Below are positions 49,201 to 60,925 of a stretch of 64,000 nt of DNA, piece by piece. Each line of letters opens with the position of its first letter. The stretch's first letter is position 1. The stretch lies in NCBI GenBank assembly GCA_900404475.1, contig OUQQ01000034.1, positions 1-64,000 on the forward strand, in the 5' to 3' direction. Position numbers and translations under genes: made by a program. Source of the stretch: Spongospora subterranea (Eukaryota > Endomyxa > Phytomyxea > Plasmodiophorida > Plasmodiophoridae). A model generated the notes under the pieces. The model made no database searches. It saw only the letters and a list, made by a program, of their open reading frames with translations, and was not told the DNA's origin.

Positions 49201-51023
49201 CATTCTGTATCTAGAAATCTTTTGCAGAGAAAAAACAAAATCAGCTTCATCGTAAGCTGTGCTGGCTTCACTATCAATTGAGACTTCAGCGAAAAGTTTT
49301 TTTGGGCTTCGTTTTCGGCACATCTGTGTCAAGCAAAAAACGAGTTTGTTTTGACGGTTATGTTCGTAACTTACGCTCAATAATACCTTCGCAGGTAATG
49401 GCTGACATATCTGTTCGACACCACCAGAAAAAGTTTCTACGTTCGTGGATGCTGGCAGCGCAACAATCGACTCATTTACGAGCTTGCATCATCCAACAGC
49501 AGAGCATTTGGGTTCGCCGACGACTTTTGTCGTCGATGCGAGATTGGCGAATTTCGTATCGGCAATCGAGTTATTCGACTTCCCTATCTCGACGGATAAT
49601 GGCGGCTAAACGATTTCATCAAGTACGGTCGTCCTTCAACATGTGGCATTGCATCTGCAAACGTTCCATTTCGTTGCGTCGGCTTTTTACGAACATTCGC
49701 GCAAACCACAAGGTATCAGAGTCTTGTTTATGTCCGCTAAGTGGATAGTACATATTGCTTTTTTTCAAAAGTTCTTGATGCTCAAGTAGTAAATGTATTT
49801 CTGTGTTTAGCGTCATGTTTTCGTCGAATGGTCTCAGCGGATAGTTACCCGCCATCAAGTACGTGAAAAACGGCTCGATATCGGGTTTAAAATGGTCCAA
49901 GCAAACGCTCACCGCATAAACAAAAATGTATTCACATCCTGGTTAAAATACACAACATCTCGATCGGGAGCAAGGACACGTTTTGGCATCTTGCAAATAA
50001 AGTCACGAAAAGCAATGATTCTCAAGAATTTACAACAATGGCGGAAGTTGTGCGATCTACATTTTATATCATCTCTCAATGACGCTTTACAAACAACTCA
50101 ATCTGCTTTAAATGAAGCCAACACTGGGAAGGTTAGAGAATTTCGTATACAGTTCAGAAAAAAATGCTCATTAATTGGGGCAGATACAACTCGAGAAAGA
50201 TATCAAGAGAAACTCGGAAATGGTTGGCCGCCTTCGTGAGAATATTTTACAGCAAAGCTCGGCTCTAGCCAACAAAGACGCAGAACTTGATTTATTGCAA
50301 GTGAAGTTTCACGCTCTGCAGGGTTTGCTTCAGAACGAATTCGCTACATGCACTAATAAGTTTTTTAGACAAATACGAGGCACTGCAAGAGAGGGAAGCA
50401 GAACTGCGATGCAAACTGTTGGATAAGGAATCACAATGTTTCGCCAACTTACAAGAAAGGGTTATACTACATTTTGGTGTATGTGACAGCAATTTCATCT
50501 TGGTGTGTGTTAGGAGAGTTCGAACAAAGAATTTTCAGAATTTCGTGAAGCTATGACGAAAACTGTTCACGATCAACGCAGCACTATTGCTCGATACATC
50601 AATGTTGTTAGCGCAACCAATTCTGTTCTTATCGAGACGGTACAACCTTGAACAATACTCTTCACAGCCTAATAATTGCTATTTCAGGCAGGGGTGTTGA
50701 ACCTTTCATCGTTCACAGCGGTAGAAAACATCAAGCAATGGGTTCTAAGAGCAATTGATCGACTACAACAACTGCTGCAATCTGCAGAAATCAGCAGCAG
50801 TAGGATCTCCACAGGAGGCGGAATCAATACTACCAACAAAGACTTCAGTGCCCAATCAGCAGAAATATGTGTCAAATCGGATAATTCTCATGTTCTTTCC
50901 AGTACTTCTCGCCGTCCAGCGTCTGCTCAAGATAATTTCATCAACAAATCTACACCTAAATTGGATTTAAATTCAAATGACATTGATAAGGCAAATAATA
51001 TATTAAACGACAGTATTTATTGA
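46216..51023 (+). CDS. leucine-rich-repeat, coiled-coil and Sfi1-repeat-like protein (centrosomal type)
   Basis: A long multi-exon gene. The first exon (MIAAVSSASGYTAIAEARRS) splices at 46395 into LSDVMTPNCQ and an LRR segment (LLGNNHLASLDGIGQFGCLR, then LTALLHLRALYLEGCPV) with a cap-like end. A frame irregularity near 46613 is unresolved. Next come coiled coils (QLFQEQNRINVERAESEV; LRQQLQSIVAAKTQLENTV). Then between about 48550 and 50100 lie Trp-centred basic repeats like Sfi1 units: LHSWRSVIKEM, AWKTWIINRQQ, FLRSWMLAAQ, MRDWRISYRQ, FTSWLKYTTS, LQQWRKLCDL. In Sfi1 such units bind centrins. More coiled coil and a Ser-rich tail end at 51023. LRRCC1 is a comparable LRR-plus-coiled-coil centrosomal protein; the Sfi1-like part is an addition. 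Exon boundaries are only partly fixed. Confidence 0.65.
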
Positions 51024-51778
51024 TGATGAGGCACGCGCACGCTGTACGGCCTCTGTTGATGCAGTTCAGGCCAGACAGAAACCATGTGTCACCGTTAGGA
51101 CCCTTTGCAATCAGCACACAAATGACTTCCAAGCGTTATGGCAATATAGATTTGCGACCTCAGTCGAGAAATCATGAACCAGTCGTGGACATATTCGCGC
51201 TGAAATCTGCAGTTAGACTGAAAAAAAAATTCCATCCAGATGTGTCGGGGAAATCTGTGAAACGGAATCGACGCGACACTGACGAAAACGGCCCCAGGAA
51301 CCTTAATCATAAACCCAAATTGTCTTTGGACTTTGCGAGCACCCCTCTACTAGGCGTTCGAAAAATTTCAAGGTTGTCTAAGAGATTGCAGGCTGATCGA
51401 CTGGCCAACCGCTTCGAATCACGCCGTGATTTCGCGATTGATAACGAGCTGAATCAGAAGGCGTTTCGGCGATTTGATGCTGACAGAGATGGGAGGGTAT
51501 CTCGGAAGGATTTAGAGATCCTGTTGAAATCATCTGATACTGGCCTCAAGAATTTCCGCAATCGCGACATGGCATTATTGATGCAATTCGCTGCAGATCC
51601 AGTACACCATAAAGTGTCGTTTGATGATTTTGTTGCACTGGCAAACGCGCCTCTACCACAATATTTCAAAACGCAAACTGACACGTCGCACAGAGAACTG
51701 AACGTCAAGACAAATCGGGCACTGGTCGGGCTAGCACAGTTTACGCTCTACACTGAGAATGTGATGATTGGAAAATAA
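51023..51778 (+). CDS. basic EF-hand protein, 251 residues
   Basis: A single-exon frame. The first ~130 residues are Arg/Lys-rich and probably disordered. A canonical EF-hand follows (FRRFDADRDGRVSRKDLEIL), then a second degenerate helix-loop-helix (FAADPVHHKVSFDDFVALA). Its ATG overlaps the stop of the preceding gene in the sequence TGATG. It could instead be a 3' exon of that gene joined by an unseen splice. No named family. Confidence 0.65.
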   Translation: MMRHAHAVRPLLMQFRPDRNHVSPLGPFAISTQMTSKRYGNIDLRPQSRNHEPVVDIFALKSAVRLKKKFHPDVSGKSVKRNRRDTDENGPRNLNHKPKLSLDFASTPLLGVRKISRLSKRLQADRLANRFESRRDFAIDNELNQKAFRRFDADRDGRVSRKDLEILLKSSDTGLKNFRNRDMALLMQFAADPVHHKVSFDDFVALANAPLPQYFKTQTDTSHRELNVKTNRALVGLAQFTLYTENVMIGK

Positions 51779-52061
51779 ACCACGTTCTAAACAAGGACAA
51801 CGAGGACCGAGCGATGTTCATTGGCTTGTGGCGATCTGGGCGAAAGTGGCCACAGAGATGTACCAAACACCTTTTCTGATGTCAGAACAACCCCCAGTAG
51901 TTTCGTTCGTTTCTGAAAATTGGTTGCCGTAATGGCGTGAGATATTTGGCAACAATTTTCCGGCATGATCTACCGTCGGCTTGGGCTTTTTGAGGCACCG
52001 TTTTCAAAAAATACAAAACAATTTCTTGAGCGTACTCTTTTTTTAGCCATCAATTTGAGCA
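51779..52061. other. intergenic
   Basis: Short gap with no coding signal; poly-T near 52038. Confidence 0.4.
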
Positions 52062-52695
52062 ATGGGGATCCAACAATACGATTTGCATTGTAGATATTCT
52101 AGAGTCTGTTTATCTTCTCAGGTAACCGCCAGAGCAGGCGTTGCTAATCTTGGTACTGAACGTGAAGGCACTTTTTGCATCAAGTAAATTGACAAAACGG
52201 TTCATAGTAAATCTCTGATGTTTCTATCTGCAGTAACCATATAAGGTATGGAAAGAAAAGAGCCACCGAATTAATGGAAATCGTCAGAGGATACCTATGT
52301 CACAAGACGCGCAAAGCATCTTCAGTAGTTTCGAATGAAACTAGGTCGGCATTAAGTTGGAACTCTCTCTCCATTAGATTGTTGTAATATTAACGACAGT
52401 GCGCTCGCGGTTACGGTACAGATTTCCTAATCAACACTTTCAAGGTCGCCGCCAACGTCAATCACGATTAACGGAGGCATGCCGTCCAAGTTTCCCATAT
52501 CTCTGGAAACAGTCCATAATTGTTCTCCATTATTTCAACAAAGGTACCGGAAACCTCGCATCGATCGCCAAGATGACCTGGCCTCATCTCATCGTGACGG
52601 TAAAACCGCTCATATCAATTTTACCAGAATTTTTTTTATCTAACGCTCTAAATCATAAGGCAAACCATTTCTACGCGTGTGGGGATATCTGGTAG
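52062..52695 (+). CDS. small IQ-motif-like protein, 179 residues
   Basis: Three exons fit: 52062-52183, 52234-52355, 52400-52695, totalling 180 codons with matching phases. An IQ-like stretch (ELMEIVRGYLCHKTRK) and a second basic stretch (RYRFPNQHFQGRRQRQ) suggest calmodulin or centrin binding; both are incomplete IQ motifs. The start ATG at 52062 is in frame, but an upstream exon is not excluded. The last exon may contain one more intron. It could be the end of a longer gene. Confidence 0.5.
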
Positions 52696-52918
52696 CGACA
52701 GTGAATTTTTGAAAAATTGACCATGGCGCTGTGGGTAATGTGTACAGTGTGTGGGGTGAGCGCAACCCACTAACAGTTACTGACTTACCACTGGGTACAC
52801 TGAGCCACTGAGTGTGTGAGTGGCACTCACGCGCAGCCTGAACAATCACGTGACGAAGGAACCGTGAACTTCCTATCCGGTTTTATCGCCTCAAAGACTG
52901 ATTTCTGGGAAGGAAAAT

Positions 52919-53246
52919 ATGATCATCGGCAATGGAATGCGTCGCGTACTCAGCAGTCGACTTGTCAAATTCGGACGACGATCCGCTCATGGTTCGTCCG
53001 ATATTCACGTTCATGGGCCAAAACGATGGCAGGTGGCTACAGCCAATGTAATGGGAGCTATGGCCGTCTTCTGGATATTGCGTTGGTGTAATTTGTTATT
53101 TGGTCTATACGTATTCTAATAAGTACTGCAATAGATCGTTTTCGAGAAGACGGAGCTGTATTATTGGTAAACCATTACTCACATATGTTTGAGTTTTCGT
53201 TCAACACCCTTTGTATCAGGGCCTAAAACATCCCTGGGATCACTAA
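52919..53246 (+). CDS. NDUFB2: NDUFB2-like subunit of mitochondrial complex I
   Basis: Single-span accessory subunit of NADH:ubiquinone oxidoreductase. Three exons, 52919-53081, 53135-53166 and 53220-53246, give 73 residues. The N-terminus is an amphipathic, Arg-rich presequence (MRRVLSSRLVKFGRRSAHG). Then comes the conserved IHVHGPKRWQVATAN, the membrane helix GAMAVFWIL and, across two small introns, HRFREDGAVLL joined to GLKHPWDH, the plant-like family ending (D-G-x-x-x-L-G-x-x-H-P-W). Exons of 32 and 27 nt are among the shortest in the window. Phases agree. Confidence 0.85.
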
Positions 53247-53309
53247 GCACTTCGTCATCCATTGAACCCATATTATAAACCAATGTAATTTTGTTCGATA
53301 CTGGTTCGA

Positions 53310-53650
53310 GTGTCTGGATCTGTCTGTTCCCTCCTCCTATCGCCCTTATCCTCTTCCCTTTCCTCTATTTCCTCTGTCTATAGCCTCTGTCGATATAAGT
53401 CTATCTCTCCCTAATATCCCCTGTCTGTTCCCTTCTCCTATCGCCCTTATCCTCCTCCCCTTCCTCTATTCCACCTCCCTATAATCCCNNNNNNNNNNNN
53501 NNNNNNNNNNNNNNNNNNNNNNNNNNNNNNNNNNNNNNNNNNNNNNNNNNNNNNNNNNNNNNNNNNNNNNNNNNNNNNNNNNNNNNNNTCCCTCTCTATT
53601 GTCCCCGTCTGTTCCTCCTCCTGTATCATCCTCTTTCTCCTCTCCTATGT
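53310..53650. repeat. CT-rich low-complexity tract with a 100-base gap
   Basis: Polypyrimidine sequence (CCCTTATCCTCTTCCC and variants) flanks N at 53489-53588. Similar in kind to the GA-rich tract at 24.0 kb in reverse complement. Confidence 0.95.
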
Positions 53651-53778
53651 ACAATGGTCATATTGTGTTATTCAATACCTGTACGGCATTATCATAACCT
53701 GAGAGGGTTCAGCTCATCTTGGCATTAATAATCGATATTAACACGGTTCAGCTCATCTTTGACGCTGGGCCGTGTTTG

Positions 53779-54697
53779 ATGAAAATATCGTTATGTCGAG
53801 ATAAGAAAAGATCAGGATCGACGCCATGGATTATATTGTTTTTATTAAGCAGTGCCGTGTTGGTTTGGAGTAAACGCAGATGGATTATGTATTGGATGAG
53901 GTGGAGGCAAGGGTACAATCGGTTCGGAGATGATATTAGCCGAATATCAGGAAAGCCTCTTGTGATTCCGACAGCATTAACGCTCAGGACAACTCGAGAT
54001 TCCGTTATGATAACAATCGCTGAGACGGCGCAAACGCATCTGGATTTATTTTATGACCTGACGCAGATGAGGCGCTCTAAGCTGGTAATGCTGAGGCCGT
54101 CCGCACCTCAAACTGCTCGTGAAGTTCACGCTAGGGTAAAGGCTTTGTCCATTCAACAGGTGCAACAGGTAAGCTGAATCTGTCAGGTATCCAAGAACTG
54201 TATTTTGAATTTTTGTTGAAGAAAGGGCTGATGTTCTTTGTCATGCGCGACAACAAACTCATTGGGATAATTGGGTTTGTTCGACTACATCCGCTAACTT
54301 ACTCCGGTGAACTGGATGTCACATCCAATTCTGGATTCTGGGACGATGGTTGGGCGGAAGACATGCATTTGTCAGTGCTCGATTACGGGTTCGGGCAACT
54401 GGGTTTACAGAGGATTCTTTGTGGCATCGAGCGATCCCATCGCCAAGCTCGGACATTCTATGATCGGTATGGATGGAATCTCGTTAGTGTTGGGCGAGCT
54501 GGAAGGTTGGTTGTTCATCATTCTATTATACTCGTCAACTGATTCGCGGCAGTCCCAATATGTACAACTATGTGTTGGCAAAACGAGATTACGATAACAT
54601 TATACGCCCAAGGTTCGTTAAAACACTCATCCCGAAAGGTGGTCACGATTCTGCACTAGCAAGGGCATTTAATTCCCAAAACAACGGAGTCCGATAA
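53779..54697 (+). CDS. GNAT-family N-acetyltransferase with N-terminal membrane anchor
   Basis: Three exons fit: 53779-54168, 54222-54505, 54553-54697, totalling 273 codons. After a short basic start there is one membrane helix (WIILFLLSSAVLVW) and basic WSKRRWIMYWMRWRQGY. The GNAT fold is seen in the second half: MFFVMRDNKLIGIIGFVRLH (strand pair), DDGWAEDMHLSVLDYGFGQL, then RILCGIERSHRQARTFYDRYGWN, matching the RimJ/RimL-like pattern of acetyl-CoA binding and a Tyr near the C-terminal arm. The last exon gives MYNYVLAKRDYDN, a typical RimJ/RimL ending, plus a polar tail. Substrate unknown; the anchor suggests an ER or organelle-facing enzyme. Confidence 0.8.
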
Positions 54698-55281
54698 AGA
54701 TATCAATTCTGGAACACCTTCTATCTTAAGTTTGTATATTCGCAGTCGATTGTGAAATCAACCTAGCAGCGGTTATTCCAGCCGTAGTAACTTGTACGTA
54801 GAGACTGAGAGTTCACATCCAACCATTTCGTCAACTGAAATCTATGCTGATATCGTTCTCCGGTTATTCTAATGATGAACAACGAGACCTCAATGTTCGT
54901 TCTGCATAAATTCAAGCAAAATCGAGTCATCACTCCTGTTTCATGAATGGGCAAATTCTGTAACGGCGATGACTCGCCTTGGAAACATGAGTACGAATTT
55001 CTAATTGATCCAGTTCTAACGAATGCAAAGCAATGCAACACGCATATTGCGCCATCAACAATCACCATAAACTACGGACAAACGATTTATAACACTAATG
55101 GCGATCAGTGTTGTGAAAATCAGGTTGATAAAAATAAATTTAATGTCAATATGATACACCAAGTTTGGACCTTTGAACATCAGAGAGTTTTTTCCAAACA
55201 GCCTCGAACAAGGGCGAGGCTGCGACAGATTGTTGTGACCAGATTACTCGCAGGCGCTGTAAAGTCTCAGTATCAGATAGC
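54698..55281. other. intergenic; doubtful plus frame 54947-55294
   Basis: A 115-codon plus frame (MGKFCNGDDSPWKHEYEF) is open but its sequence is Asn/Thr-rich and unassigned. It reaches into the 3' end of the importin gene on the other strand. I do not call it a gene. Confidence 0.4.
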
Positions 55282-58200
55282 TCATCTGAAATGATCACCG
55301 CCATTGCAAAAATCTGAGACGAACATCAGAGGACAATCACAAGAAAACGACAATGTTACCGCGGACGAAGGGTCGTACGAGGGCGTTTTCTGCAGCAGTT
55401 GAGGGCAGATTTCCAAAAATTTACAAAAGATGTTGTGAGCGACATGCGACTCGATTGGACAAAAGCTGCAAACGAGCATTGTGCACCATTCTGCAACCAA
55501 ATTAAATATTGATGGATCAGACTGCAACCGATAAAGCAGCAATTTTCCTGTATAGACAATTAGAGCAGACGTATTACTGCAAAATTCGCTTAGATTGTAT
55601 ACCCAATGATGACACAGCGTTATCTCTTGGAACCCCAAAATCGTCTGGGTCAAGTTCAGCGTCGATCAGGCGAATGGTTTTGCGTAAAGCCTCCAAACAT
55701 GCGAATGCACTCTCGATCGGGAACAAGCTTGGACGCCGAGCGCTGACTTGGGCGATTACGCCCAGTCCATAGGCGGCACTCTGACAAAGATCACTATTCT
55801 AGCACAAACTTCAGGACAAACTGACAGGCTTCAATACAAAGCTTACTTTAGAAGTTGTTTTTTCAATGAAAACAGGCAGCAATGGTCCGACATACGCCTC
55901 CGCCGCTTTCGGTCCACAATGCTCTATAATCTCGTCAAAGATACACAGCGCAGAAACTTGCTCAGCCTCAGACCGGGTTAGCATTGAACAAACTCGTTGT
56001 TCTAGAAGTGCCTAAACAGAATTATAAGTATTTGTGACTTTTACAAAGCCCAATTAGTCGCACATCGAGGATGAATAAAGTAACAAAAACAACAACCACA
56101 CCTGAAATGTAGTCAGATACGCTTGTTTGGCAGATTGTGCCATTGCCCCAATTGCGTCAACGACGTGCCCTTGAAGTTCAACCTCATCATTATTGGCATC
56201 CATTACATAACTGAAACAAAATCATTCACAGTTTTACATTACACCGAATAACCCACCTGAATTCATCAGATCCACTATGGTCCGTGCTGGATGATCTATT
56301 GTCTCTGCGGGAAGCAGATTCTGCAAGAATTACTTCCAGCGCGACTGAAAGCTTGCATTCAAATTCTCCACCTGGAAAGCAGCATCAAATGTTTGATATT
56401 TCTCAGCTATGCGAATAAACACACCGATACTGGCGCCATCCAGCGCCTTAATAGAATCAGAGCAGGCCTCAATAATGGCTAAAACGTTGGCAAATTCTGG
56501 CTCTATGCCAATTGCCTTAATCAAAAAGGGCATCGCCGAAACGGCACAGGCGTGCTTGGCATCTCTATTGTCGTAGGTGCCGATTAAGGCAGAAACAGAT
56601 GCAACAGCCGCTAAACGAACCTGCCACATTTAGGATTAATGTTGGAACAACAAATCAGAGATATGAAGTAGACAGACCGATTCGTTGTAGCGACAGGCAA
56701 TTAAAGGAAACATGACTTCACGAGCTTGTTGCGACCAAGGCGAAAAATCTCGATTTAGATCATGCGCATACTGATTGGCAATATCACGGTTAGCACTCAC
56801 TATTTGTTGAAAACGACAGCCCCGTTACCTGATATAATATGTGACATCCTGCCGCCTTCCGCGCCATCAATGCCGGATTAATAGTAATGCGACGGGTACC
56901 CAAACCTCGAACATCAACTGTCACAACATGAGCGCCTAACTACGTGTTTAGTGAGCAGCAACATGACGGAATAGAGGGAAAACCATCTGTGGCATTGTGT
57001 TCTTCTCCATCCCCACAAGGATCAACAGAGCACCGGTCATCTAACGCTGCTGACGTGAAGAGGTCTGCGATTATGGATGGCAAGAATTGACTCATGAACT
57101 GGACACCCATGCATTGATTGATGCGAGCTAAAGATTGGTGAGCTGAAACCCAATCTTCATCATCCTCACTTGAATTGAACAACATCATACAAATCTGGCG
57201 ATGATTCAAAAGATATACGTGAATGAGAACAAATAGGTATCACCTCAGTAAGTTGGGGCGCATGCTGGGCGAAAATAGCAGCACCTACACTAATGCCAAT
57301 AATGGAAGCACACTCAACGGCCTTGCCCCGCATCTCACATGGAGTAGAACACATTCCAATCAAGGCCGGCATGAGGCTATCATAAAACGGCAGGAAACAG
57401 GATTGGAGACTTTGGGCTAACGAGGACATGGCAGTCAGGGCTGCATCAGCTAGTTGAGCGGACAACGACATTGCATTCAAGATTTGGCAGAGTGATTGAA
57501 CAAGGACGTTAACAACTTCAGGATCTAGCGGGTCATCCCGCTCCTCAGTGCAATATACAGCAATACACAAACAGCATTCTTCCACGACAACCGGGCTAGG
57601 ATCCGATAACAGGGGTGCTAGAATTGAAATTATTCCTAACCCCAATGTTGGAATGTATAATACAAGAAATGCTACAACCTTCATACCTTGATTACGACCG
57701 GGTACTGTCAAAACAGTACAGGTCTTCGTGCAAAGCATGTTCAACAACCTGAGTGACGATATTCTGACATGATGCGATGAATGCTGAGCCCCCTGACTGA
57801 TCCAATTAACAAATACTGCCAGGTGTTGTTCCAAAAATTCAACTCCAAGTTCTTCGGGGCCTCCCTCAATAATTCTTCGGCAAACCTAGGGCCAGGTTCG
57901 AATTATATGAGAAACTCATGAGACCAAGGCGGCTTACATAGAACGAAGCAATTATCTTGTTATTGGGGATAGCAGGCTGAATCCATTGTGAAATGTGTGG
58001 GAGGCAGAATCGCATCAAAAGAGTTAAACCTAATGATTCACAAAGGTGACATAATGCATCACCGCTTGCTGCCATCGCATCATCATCGTCTTCATCCTCA
58101 AAATCCTCCGACCTCTGTTCGATATTTTCTGCCAGAAGATGCAATGCCACCTGAACTGCAGAAGAACCAATTCCTACCTAGAAAAGAATACCTTGAGCGT

Positions 58201-59293
58201 TTCACGTAATGAACAACTCAGATCTGACCAACCCGATTCGGGGTCGATAAACCTTCTCGAGCTAACAATGTCAGCATTTCCAGGGCCAATTTTCTGGTAT
58301 TGATATCGAACTGCTGCTCCCTACTGATCGCTACCATAGTATTGCATATGTCTTGGCAGTAAGGATCAAACAGCTGCGCTTTATACCCGACCAGTTCAAT
58401 TATTGAAGTCAACGCTGCTTCTATTCCCACCTCGGAATCAGGGTTTGTTAGCGTTCGCAGTAATAATGGTAATAAACCTGAGCAAAAGTCAACATTTGCA
58501 ACCAAGAGCCAATGATGGTTTTACTACCTGCAGATGAAAGCAGCTTGGCTTGGTCTGTAGGAAGAGACACTAATATGGAGATTGAGGCACCAATTGCAGC
58601 CTGACGTAACTCGGGCAGCGATCCTGATAATGCGTCGCCCAGATATGGACTAATTGTGGCTAAGTGCGATGATATCATCTAAAGCAAATGTGTCTATCAT
58701 ACTTAATTCATCGTTGTGATAAGTGATTACATGAAAGTTAAACTCGGCGAGTTTGTCAGTGAGGATCAACGCCGCTAGACGATGAAAAGACTCAGGAGAA
58801 GAGGCCAACTGTAAAACTGCCGGGATTAGCTCATCCCACGTTGATGCCCTACAAAAAATACAAATTACGGTTCGAACGTGGGAATGGATTGTGGTTGATA
58901 CTCTTTGGTGGCACCAGAGGCAGCTACAGCATGAGCAATGGATTTATACACAGCCATATTATCACATTGGGGGTGAGCTAGAAGAAGTAATAATGATCGA
59001 CGGATAATTGCTGACGAACGCGTCGTTTCATCACTCTTTTGTAAAGTCTGACGAAGAACCTGACCAAACGTTTAGACCGACGCAAACAGTATCGAAAGGA
59101 TACGCACGACGGCACAAATTTGATGGATTGCTGTGTCGTTCGCAGCGCTCAGTATGTGGATCAGACCTAAAATCAAGTCTACGCGGTTCTTATCCAGCGC
59201 CGCAAGCTCCCGTTCAGCTTGGGATCTGATCTCAGCATTTGACGACAGCAATCCATGTGCAACATTGACCAGACTCCCCAGGCTGTACATCAT
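55282..59293 (-). CDS. IPO5: importin-5/karyopherin-beta3-like nuclear import receptor
   Basis: HEAT-repeat transport receptor binding RanGTP and cargo such as ribosomal proteins and histones. Start at 59293: MMYSLGSLVNVAHGLLSSNAE, an importin-beta N-terminal helix pair, then QAERELAALD. Many HEAT units follow (VGIEAALTSIIELVGYKAQL; NTRKLALEMLTLLAREGL). The family's acidic loop and marker appear at about 58100 (EDFEDEDDDDAMAASGDALC, then HLCESLGL). The C-terminal third has FDEIIEHCGPKAAEAYVGPL and SAAYGLGVIAQVSARRPSLF. The last exon ends at 55282. Introns are short, with at least ten exons; not all boundaries were fixed. Confidence 0.88.
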
Positions 59294-59961
59294 ATATCAC
59301 CGGGGTTCGCCAGCGACCACACCCGATATCAACTAACCCTGTTTGCGTCATTACACGGACCAATGGTTTATGCAGATCCAATCGCAGAGGCCAAAGTCGT
59401 AATTTGGTGTTACCCTCTTGTTCCCCCACTCCTCAACTACACAGCACGCGTGTACAACAAGTGTGTCGCAGTCGGGGCAAAACTGCTGCAACGTTTCGAG
59501 CAAGTCAGGCGCAACCCTAATAATTTGCGTGGCCAAGCGGCATGGCGCCATGGGACTGGTACAGATGGCAGTAAGCGGATTGTGAACCGAGAACCATTTC
59601 CCGAAATGAAACGAGGGAAGCGATGGTCCGACTAAACAGAGTATACGCGCTTGGCGGTTTAGTTGCTACAATGCACATCGAGCATCACGGAAGGCGTTTA
59701 GTGCAACATGCGAACGATCCGTAGTCGCTAGCCGGAAATGCAACGGCGAGATTTCAAGTGCATTGGTTGAAGCGGATGGTAATCTTGGACATGCGGTGAG
59801 GATGGAGTTACTCGAAACCATTCCCGATCAATATTCATGGGGATTTCCGGAATTAACAATATACTTCACAAATGTTTGATGCCATGTATTGGTTTACTCG
59901 CCAGATTCTTGGCGACAGTTAGGGGTATGTTCGTGCTGCCCCCCCCCCCACAAGGGGGTCT
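59294..59961. other. undecided region upstream of importin-5
   Basis: Both strands have open frames at 59255-59635 (plus; YTARVYNKCVAVGAKLLQRF) and 59551-59351 (minus; LATQIIRVAPDLLETLQQFC). They overlap, so at most one is coding, and neither is recognised. The rest, including a C9-10 run near 59941, appears non-coding. Confidence 0.4.
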
Positions 59962-60925
59962 TCAAGCGAGTAGCTTCGATCGTAATAATTGACGATGTGA
60001 TTGACGAAAGCCGATTCTGTCGAGATACTCCTCAATCCCCCCGTATTCCTGATCAATGAACTCGATCATATTCCTGATCACAACCCCATCCGTCTTAGCG
60101 AACACGTCCTTATCGAGCATGTTCGGCAATAACGCCATTCGCATCTCCTCACTCACGACTCTTCCACTCTCTTCGTAGTCCTCAACGATGCTATCGTGGT
60201 CGATATTCAATATTAACAGAATCAGCGCGATAATCAACCCTGTCCTGTCCTTTCCAAGACTAAAACCAAACCACCGTCAACTCGTTAGAACGGCGTTGCT
60301 CTAAACTGAACCAACCTGCAATGAATCAATACTCCTTTGTCGGCATTATTGGCGACGAGCTCCAAAACTTTACAGATGGTTGGACCTGAACAGGTCAAAA
60401 TCGCTGAGCCAGAAACCATCAGACGGGGGAACGGCAATCGCAGAGAGGAACGCGCGCCCAACCATTGCTATATCCCGTTAACCCTTGGCGAGCGAAGATA
60501 CTGGCCAAAATCGAGACGATCCGCCCCTTGAGACAGAAGAGCAGATAGACCAGGAACAGAATTTTCTCCATCAGGGTGGCATTGGACCAGACATAGCCCA
60601 AGAGCTGACGACGGCCGGCCAACGGTACCCGAATTACCGATGGGGATCCGATCGGGCCGTCGTTGGATACGTCGTTCAACGATAATGGCGCCAGCCGTTT
60701 CGTTAACGGATTCGAACACGACGGCACCTTCAGGTGGCGAATCACTTCCTGATCGCCGTTGCCGCGAAGATCGATAACGATGTTGACATTGCAGCCGTCG
60801 AGGATCTGTTGAACGTCGTATTCGGTTGCGAAGAGGGTGTGGCCAGAGCGATACAATCGGCCTGGGCGAACTTTGTGGCAGATCTGGTGCACATCGCGAA
60901 AGTTATCGACCCGCTCAAGCCCCAT
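59962..60925 (-). CDS. tyrosine-phosphatase-like protein (CX5R, Y_phosphatase3/Siw14 type)
   Basis: Starts at Met 60925 (MGLERVDNFRDVHQICH) with the family N-terminal pattern N-F-R-D, then GRLYRSGHTLF and NIVIDLRGNGDQE, then VIRVPLAGRR. After one or more introns comes VLELVANNADKGVLIHC joined to SLGKDRTGLIIALILL: the signature H-C-x5-R with Asp after Lys, as in dual-specificity or phosphoinositide-directed members. The C-terminal part ends with IEFIDQEYGGIEEYLDRIGF, also family-typical. The catalytic Cys and Arg are intact, so it should be active. Substrate unknown. The exon between about 60460 and 60360 is only approximately placed. Confidence 0.82.

Noticed and set aside
54947..55294. 115-codon plus frame with Met start
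   Set aside because: Composition is Asn/Thr-rich without a domain, and its end overlaps the importin 3' exon; probably intergenic.
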